From contig NZ_CP056122.1 in assembly GCF_018219455.1 (NCBI RefSeq), positions 2,604,001-2,668,000 of the forward strand: a DNA stretch of 64,000 bases, read 5' to 3'. The notes below the pieces were generated by a model. That model was given only the letters and a program-made list of their open reading frames with translations, ran no database searches and had not been told where the DNA came from. The DNA is from Moritella sp. 5 (lineage in GTDB: Bacteria > Pseudomonadota > Gammaproteobacteria > Enterobacterales > Moritellaceae). How positions within the stretch are numbered: the stretch's first letter is position 1; each line of letters opens with the position of its first letter. Shown here one piece after another: positions 59,103-64,000 of the stretch. The translations under genes were made by a program, and so were the position numbers.

Positions 59103-61037
59103 GTGGAAAAAGATAAAATGCTATTAGGTAATGAAAACTCAAAAAATGACATTGATACAGCGACACTTACAGGACAGGTATTAAAAAATAGATATGAATT
59201 AGAAGCGCACATTGGCTCTGGCGGCATGAGTGATATATATAAAGCAAAAGATTTGTTATTAGATAAAGCAGGTGTCGAAGAACCTTACGTGGCGATAAAA
59301 GTCTTGCAACCACAATACACTCGAAATAAAGAAGCACAGCAGCTGTTGTTTCGGGAAGCACATAAAACGATGTCTCTTTCTCATCCAAATATTATCCGTG
59401 TTTATGATGTAGATAAGGAAGATAATCTTTGCTTTATCATTATGGAATGGTTGAATGGCGAAACACTTGATCAAGTTATTTCACGCTCTAAGCCTAAGGG
59501 ATTAACATATAAAGGTGCTGAGAAAGTTATTTCACAGGTGGCTGATGCACTCAAATTCGCCCATAAAAATGGCATTGTACATACAGATTTAAAACCCTCT
59601 AATATCATGCACACGCGTAATGGTGATATTAAGATTTTCGACTTTGGTGTTGCCAGATTAATCCAGAATAAGGCAGATGAATTTGCCAACGATAATATTG
59701 AACAGAATAACTCACTGGGTGGTTACACTCCTGCTTATGCGAGTGCGGAGTTGTTGCAAGGTCAGCAACCATCAGAAAGCGATGACCTCTTTTCATTAGG
59801 TTGTATTTTTTACGAATTACTATCAAGTAAACACCCTTATTTACGTAAACCGGCAGATCAAGCAATTACGGATAAGATTACTGTAAAAAAATTAACTAAA
59901 CTCAGTAATAATAAATGGAAAGTTATTTACTCAGCATTGCAATTATCGAATGCAGATAGACCACAAAGCATTCAAGCGTGGCAATCTAAACTAACCCGCA
60001 AACCGCTTCCTGTTTTTTCAACCATATTACCTTTACTTACTATCTTAGGTTCTGTCGGTTATTTTTATTATATGGAAAATGTAATCACTACACAGCAATT
60101 GACTGAACAGGTTCATACATCCAATGTTGATAACTTAGCTAACTCAAGCGTTGAAGTATTCATGAATTCATTATCTGAGCTAGATAGTGAAACAGCGACG
60201 CTTAAAGCTGGTATCTTGCGACTGAAACGTGAGGAAGTGATCAACTTCCATATTGCAAAAATAAACCGCATTATGCAGGATCCAAAATCACGCTACCCTG
60301 ATTTCGACCAGATGGCAGCATTGATTGAAGAAACGACAACCTTATATCCAGACTCGATTAAACTTAGCGATATGGAACTGTATGTTGAAGACCAAAGAGA
60401 GTCAGCAAGAACAATACTGCTCGCGAGTATTGAACAACGCTTACTACGTGCAAACTACCTACCTGACAGCGATGGAACCGATATATTCACACTACGTCAA
60501 GATATGAAACAAGTTGATACTGATTACATGATCATCCCTTCAAAGCAAGCGGTAAACCTATATCGTAAACAACTCCATACTGCGATCAGTGAGTACAATT
60601 ATAACGTCATTAACACACTACTAGCACCCGGCGAATTACTATTTAAACATTCAGCTTCGGAACTACAAACATTATTAGATCAGCCAGAACTCATCACTGC
60701 GATTAAAACACTCACTGAGTATCAAACTTCAGATAAATCACAAGCATTTCCTTTCGATGCTGCTGAGCTATTTTACCGAGATAGATTTGATGCATGGATT
60801 GCTGCTGTCAAAATGGCAACAAGTCAACGAACATTAGACCAAATTTATAACCAACAAGACACGTATAACAAATCACTACCCGTCAATTTTAAACCGTTAA
60901 TCAAGTTACGCCGAGACTTAGCCAATCGTTACTTGAAACTAATTGTGACGGGTAAAATTAAATCAGGGTCAAAAGTAATTAAAAAAGCGGAGAGTCTATT
61001 AACAAAGGCAGATAAAGGACAAGAAGATTTGATTTAA
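59103..61037 (+). CDS. ppkA: T6SS-linked serine/threonine protein kinase PpkA
   Basis: A 644-residue Hanks-type kinase. The kinase domain (about 30-295) has the glycine loop IGSGGMSDIYKAKD, the lysine in VAIKVL, the catalytic loop HTDLKPSN (HRD reads HTD) and DFGVARL. A transmembrane helix (about 303-325) leads to a periplasmic region of about 315 residues with helical pattern; I see no VWA domain of the Pseudomonas PpkA type. It starts at GTG with AAGGAG 6 bases upstream. It lies divergent from the main operon. With PppA, TagF and TagH it forms the threonine phosphorylation switch. Confidence 0.93.
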   Translation: MEKDKMLLGNENSKNDIDTATLTGQVLKNRYELEAHIGSGGMSDIYKAKDLLLDKAGVEEPYVAIKVLQPQYTRNKEAQQLLFREAHKTMSLSHPNIIRVYDVDKEDNLCFIIMEWLNGETLDQVISRSKPKGLTYKGAEKVISQVADALKFAHKNGIVHTDLKPSNIMHTRNGDIKIFDFGVARLIQNKADEFANDNIEQNNSLGGYTPAYASAELLQGQQPSESDDLFSLGCIFYELLSSKHPYLRKPADQAITDKITVKKLTKLSNNKWKVIYSALQLSNADRPQSIQAWQSKLTRKPLPVFSTILPLLTILGSVGYFYYMENVITTQQLTEQVHTSNVDNLANSSVEVFMNSLSELDSETATLKAGILRLKREEVINFHIAKINRIMQDPKSRYPDFDQMAALIEETTTLYPDSIKLSDMELYVEDQRESARTILLASIEQRLLRANYLPDSDGTDIFTLRQDMKQVDTDYMIIPSKQAVNLYRKQLHTAISEYNYNVINTLLAPGELLFKHSASELQTLLDQPELITAIKTLTEYQTSDKSQAFPFDAAELFYRDRFDAWIAAVKMATSQRTLDQIYNQQDTYNKSLPVNFKPLIKLRRDLANRYLKLIVTGKIKSGSKVIKKAESLLTKADKGQEDLI

Positions 61038-61108
61038 ATATTGAACAAAACGCGGGGTTGAGACATTAGGGCAGTAACTCGTCCTCTTGTCTGATTGTTT
61101 TTGTCCGC

Positions 61109-61624
61109 TCACTTAGAAAGCTGTATGGATTGAATGCTGGCTCGAAGTTTATCTTCATACTTTGGAAATTCTCCTTTAGCTGAATTGAAGTTGAAAATAA
61201 GCATTTCTTTACCATAGCTAGTAATAAGCATGATGTTGTGTATGTCTGTATCAATCGCGTTTGAGAACATCTCAAGATACACCCATTTTTTACCAGAAAG
61301 CTCTATAATTTCTTTCTTTTTCCATTCAACACCGGGGATCATACGATCAAAAATTTTCTTAAAGGAATCCATTATAACTGGTAAGGGAGCTGCCGAAATA
61401 TCATTTGGCTTAAGATCATATGTAATAGTAGTCGAAGCCGAAGCATTGCCAAGAACCCATTTAGGGGCTCTCTTGTGTGGCCACTTCGTATCTATAATGT
61501 CTTGAGGTAATGGCCGAAACTCATAAGGTGACACGAATGAAATATCAGTGTTAGAAACGCTAATTTTCTTTGCCAAAGACGTAAAAGAGAGCGTAATAAC
61601 AATAAGACTTAATAAAAACTTCAT
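61109..61624 (-). CDS. Small secreted protein of unknown function
   Basis: A 171-residue protein with a signal peptide (MKFLLSLIVITLSFTSLA). The mature part has the alternating pattern of DcrB/PsbP-like small periplasmic proteins (SYGKEMLIFNFNSAKGE, then LRASIQSIQL at the end), but I cannot assign it with confidence. It converges on ppkA with a 71-base gap. There is no evidence that it belongs to the T6SS. Confidence 0.65.
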   Translation of the reverse strand: MKFLLSLIVITLSFTSLAKKISVSNTDISFVSPYEFRPLPQDIIDTKWPHKRAPKWVLGNASASTTITYDLKPNDISAAPLPVIMDSFKKIFDRMIPGVEWKKKEIIELSGKKWVYLEMFSNAIDTDIHNIMLITSYGKEMLIFNFNSAKGEFPKYEDKLRASIQSIQLSK

Positions 61625-62088
61625 TTAATATACCTAATGAGTTAGCTAGTGATTTCCCAGTATTCCGTATGATGCCTAAAAATCACGAACATAAAAGAAC
61701 CAAACACTTCATTGTTGTTAAATAACAATGGATTACATTATTATTAGTATTGATTATTAAATTATTCTGTTGATTGAAAATAAATCACCATAAATATAAA
61801 TACATTTATATCTCACCTGCTCTATTCTACTTCGAGCCTATATACTGATATACCATCATAATTACAATAGGATACAAATTTAACATACAAGACAATCGCT
61901 AAACATTAGCGACATAAGTTTGATGTGGATCACAAAGTATTTTATGAAAGTTTATAACTGATCAATTGGTAGTTTAAAAATCCCAACAAAAACGGAACAG
62001 AGCCATGAAAACCCTAACAATATTGGCACTTTTCGAAAGTACTGAAAGGTGCTATGGTGCCAAAAACGAATCAACAAGGAAACTCGTC
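61625..62088. other. Divergent intergenic region with hairpins
   Basis: AT-rich, no gene. A hairpin CATTGTT/AACAATG (61710-61730) lies near the small secreted gene. Close to the dehydrogenase start, TTGGCAC at 62023-62029 pairs with GTGCCAA at 62057-62063; within it GCACTTT and AAAGGTGC offer an alternative pairing. An in-frame ATG at 62005 would extend the dehydrogenase by 28 residues that do not look like the family. Confidence 0.4.
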
Positions 62089-62799
62089 ATGACTAAATTT
62101 GCACTAATTACTGGAGCGAGTCGTGGTATAGGAAAGGCTATTTCTCATTACTTTGCCCAGCAAGGATATTCGCTTATTTTAGTTTCATTAAATAAGGAAA
62201 ATCTAGATCTAGCTAAGTTAGAGATAGAATCACAATATCCGTCGGCTAATATCGAAACAATCACAGTCGATTTTAATAAGCCAGCAGACGTTGAATCTAC
62301 AATAAAATCGATTATTACTAACCACGATTCAATCGATGTTATGGTTAATAGCGCCGGAGTCCTCATGGCTGGGCACGTAGATCTAACACTGAATCAACTT
62401 TCTGAATTAATAAATGTAAACCTACTTTCGACTATTACAGCATGTAATTTGGTTATCGAAAAAATGAAGCGACAAGGTTACGGTGAAATTTATAGTATCG
62501 GCTCAACAGCTGGCTTAGAGCCCGTTCCCAAAATAGCCGCTTATTCAGCAACAAAAGCCGCTATCGTTAGTTATAGCCAATCTCTTTATCAGGAACTTCT
62601 TCCTTTTGGCATTAAGGTTTGCTGCTTATGCCCAAGTGTTGTCGATACTGACATGACTAATGATGGGCGCATTATGAACAACCTAAAAATTGAAACTCAA
62701 GATTTAACCAAAGCTATCGATTTTATACGCAGTTTATCTCCTGCCGCCAGTATGTCGACATTGTCTATACGTTGTAAAACCATTGATTTAGAGAAGTAA
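62089..62799 (+). CDS. Short-chain dehydrogenase/reductase
   Basis: About 236 residues of the classical SDR family, using NAD(P)H on an unknown alcohol or carbonyl substrate. Features: nucleotide-binding GASRGIGK at the N-terminus, NSAGVL, the catalytic serine in YSIGSTAG, and YSATK (YxxxK). The fold is complete but the C-terminal substrate region is short. ATG 62089 has AAGGA 8 bases upstream and gives the standard SDR start MTKFALITGASRGIG. It stands alone with a hairpin terminator after it. Related proteins include 3-oxoacyl-ACP-reductase-like and sepiapterin-reductase-like enzymes. Confidence 0.93.
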   Translation: MTKFALITGASRGIGKAISHYFAQQGYSLILVSLNKENLDLAKLEIESQYPSANIETITVDFNKPADVESTIKSIITNHDSIDVMVNSAGVLMAGHVDLTLNQLSELINVNLLSTITACNLVIEKMKRQGYGEIYSIGSTAGLEPVPKIAAYSATKAAIVSYSQSLYQELLPFGIKVCCLCPSVVDTDMTNDGRIMNNLKIETQDLTKAIDFIRSLSPAASMSTLSIRCKTIDLEK

Positions 62800-62828
62800 T
62801 TACTTAGAATCAGGTGGGGAGTCATGCC

Positions 62829-62848
62829 AACGCCTATTTTTAGGCGTT
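62829..62848 (+). terminator. Hairpin terminator after the dehydrogenase gene
   Basis: An 8-bp perfect stem AACGCCTA/TAGGCGTT with loop TTTT lies 30 bases after the stop. There is no T-run after it, so it may be a weak terminator or an RNA-end protecting hairpin. Confidence 0.55.
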
Positions 62849-63587
62849 AACCTTCAAGATTTAGACTAGCATCACGTCCAAATTTTAATTACAGTAAACT
62901 AACTCACAACTTAAAACCAAAGTATTCAATACTTTTGCCAATGATACATCTAGGGCTATCTTTAGTGCATCCCCCCACCACTAAAGTGAAAATATGATTG
63001 AACTAATGACATTCGAACTTACGGCATCATTATCCATCACCTTCCCTGTTTTGTTAAGAGAGGTTCATTTTGGCGTCTAGAAATTCGACTTCAGGCTTAT
63101 GGGTGGCATTATTCGGATTATGTCTGATAATTCTGCGTATGATTCTTGTGAACTCACACAATCGCATTGCACAGTGAAGCACTAGCGCTTACTCGATCAT
63201 GATCTACTTATTATAGTCAGCGGGGTGAGCTCCCCTGACCAAACTTCATTAGTTAGTTCAATCGGAATAAGTCAGACAGGGTTTTTATCTAATGAGGGGT
63301 CCGTTTTATTATTTAGCGGCATAACTGTATCTGAGGGCTATAAATCCAGTGCTAGTTAAGCCAAACACTTTAACGTGGTGAATGATAAATTGATTTGTCA
63401 CCGTTTATTGCATATCTTTAATTAATACCAAAAACGAATTTCCCATAGCTGATACAGGCTACGATATTGAGCGATATGAGAAGCTACAAGTACACTTTGG
63501 GGATTGTAGCATTAGATGAAAATATTGATAACTGCAACTTTTTCTAATCACAGTCTCATTTCTCATCTGGGTTCCAAAGGTGTATAA
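62849..63587. other. Long region without a recognisable gene
   Basis: No reading frame of note on either strand. Two palindromic elements stand out: CTTTAGTG/CACTAAAG around a C-rich loop (62960-62986) and GTCAG-GGGG/CCCC-TGAC (63216-63239). The stretch 63060-63180 looks like old decayed DNA but I could not identify it. The last 100 bases should hold the promoter of the metalloprotease gene; AAAGG (63576-63580) is its ribosome-binding site. Confidence 0.4.
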
Positions 63588-64000
63588 ATGTATTTAAAGT
63601 CTATATATGCTGCTCTAGCCGGGATTACTTTGTCTGCTAGCTACTTTATTAACTTAGCTAATGCGGGAACCATCTATGACTTTGATATAAGAGTCAATTT
63701 TGACAGTGGCCTAACTAACTCACAACAAACTGTTTTTTCTGATGCAGAAAATCTTTGGGAGTTATTCATCGTAGGATACCGAGATGAGTTCCCAGGCCCA
63801 GGTTTAGATATTAGTGCTTCTGGCCAAAATATAGATGGTGTTGGAGGCACTCTTGGAAAAACAGGAATTACTTATGGTTTATTTATTCCTAGCTATGTTT
63901 ATGCCACAGAGGGGACGATACAAATTGATAGTGCAGATCTGCTTTCTATAGAAACAGCTGGAAATCTATTTCATGTTGTCATGCATGAAATGGCGCATGC
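63588..64000 (+). CDS. Secreted metalloprotease-like protein, 5' part (cut by window end)
   Basis: The first 137 codons are present. A signal peptide (MYLKSIYAALAGITLSASYF ... ANA) is followed by a domain with IRVNFDSGLTNSQQTVFSDA and, at the very end of the window, HVVMHEMAHA, an HExxH zinc motif. The N-terminal part up to the zinc helix resembles PEP-CTERM or leishmanolysin-like secreted proteases of marine bacteria, but the rest is missing. ATG 63588 has AAAGG 7 bases upstream. Activity and length cannot be judged. Confidence 0.75.
   Translation, partial: MYLKSIYAALAGITLSASYFINLANAGTIYDFDIRVNFDSGLTNSQQTVFSDAENLWELFIVGYRDEFPGPGLDISASGQNIDGVGGTLGKTGITYGLFIPSYVYATEGTIQIDSADLLSIETAGNLFHVVMHEMAH

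Noticed and set aside
61900-61960. CRP-like site near GTGGATCACA
   Set aside because: Only one half-site fits; the other half lacks TGTGA at the right spacing.
61980-62088. Dehydrogenase start at ATG 62005
   Set aside because: Residues before MTKFALITG do not fit the SDR family, and a good AAGGA site lies before ATG 62089.

Overview
The window looks like chromosome from a marine, low-GC gammaproteobacterium. The evidence is the thrS-infC-rpmI-rplT-pheS-pheT-ihfA order, Vibrio/Shewanella-like protein families, AT-rich intergenic DNA, AlaE, and a GlyGly-CTERM tail. A Moritella-like organism is my best guess; this is inference from general resemblance, not from a marker gene.

Layout. (1) 1-10063, minus strand: the classic translation operon, with two peculiarities. 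infC starts at an AUA codon overlapping the thrS stop. A gene for a seven-transmembrane GGDEF-EAL cyclic-di-GMP protein sits between rplT and pheS. The thrS leader carries a tRNA(Thr) anticodon-arm mimic. (2) 10404-13026: a DUF2797 protein, the alanine exporter alaE and, convergent to it, an AlaX-type alanyl-tRNA editing protein. (3) 13357-18331, plus strand: a tight five-gene operon that reads like a flagellar motor without a flagellum. It encodes a secreted or outer-membrane protein with a CsgG/FlgO-like N-terminal part, a TPR lipoprotein, one membrane protein joining a FliF-like periplasmic/TM part to FliG middle and C-terminal domains, a MotA-like protein and a MotB-like protein. This is the most unusual system in the window. 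(4) 18661-20683: a DEAD-box helicase and the wreck of an extracellular nuclease gene that keeps only its N-terminal part and its GlyGly-CTERM tail.

(5) 20678-61037: a complete type VI secretion system (T6SS). The minus-strand genes run tagH-tssJ-tssK-tssL-tssM-tagF-pppA-tssA-tssB-tssC-tssC-like(impD)-tagJ-tssE-tssF-tssG, then a LysM protein, a VasX-like effector with its probable immunity protein, a second effector/immunity-like group, clpV, hcp, vgrG, PAAR, and two accessory genes (HEAT-like and thiolase-fold). The kinase gene ppkA is divergent at the far end. PpkA, the FHA protein, PppA and TagF together make a threonine-phosphorylation control circuit. Two secreted-enzyme genes (beta-lactamase-fold hydrolase and S1/P1 nuclease) lie on the opposite strand inside the cluster.

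(6) 61109-64000: a small secreted protein, a short-chain dehydrogenase, a 0.8-kb stretch without a recognisable gene, and the 5' end of a secreted metalloprotease cut by the window edge at its HExxH motif.

Gene starts were moved from the longest reading frame wherever a Shine-Dalgarno sequence, signal peptide or family alignment argued for it; each case is stated in the entry.
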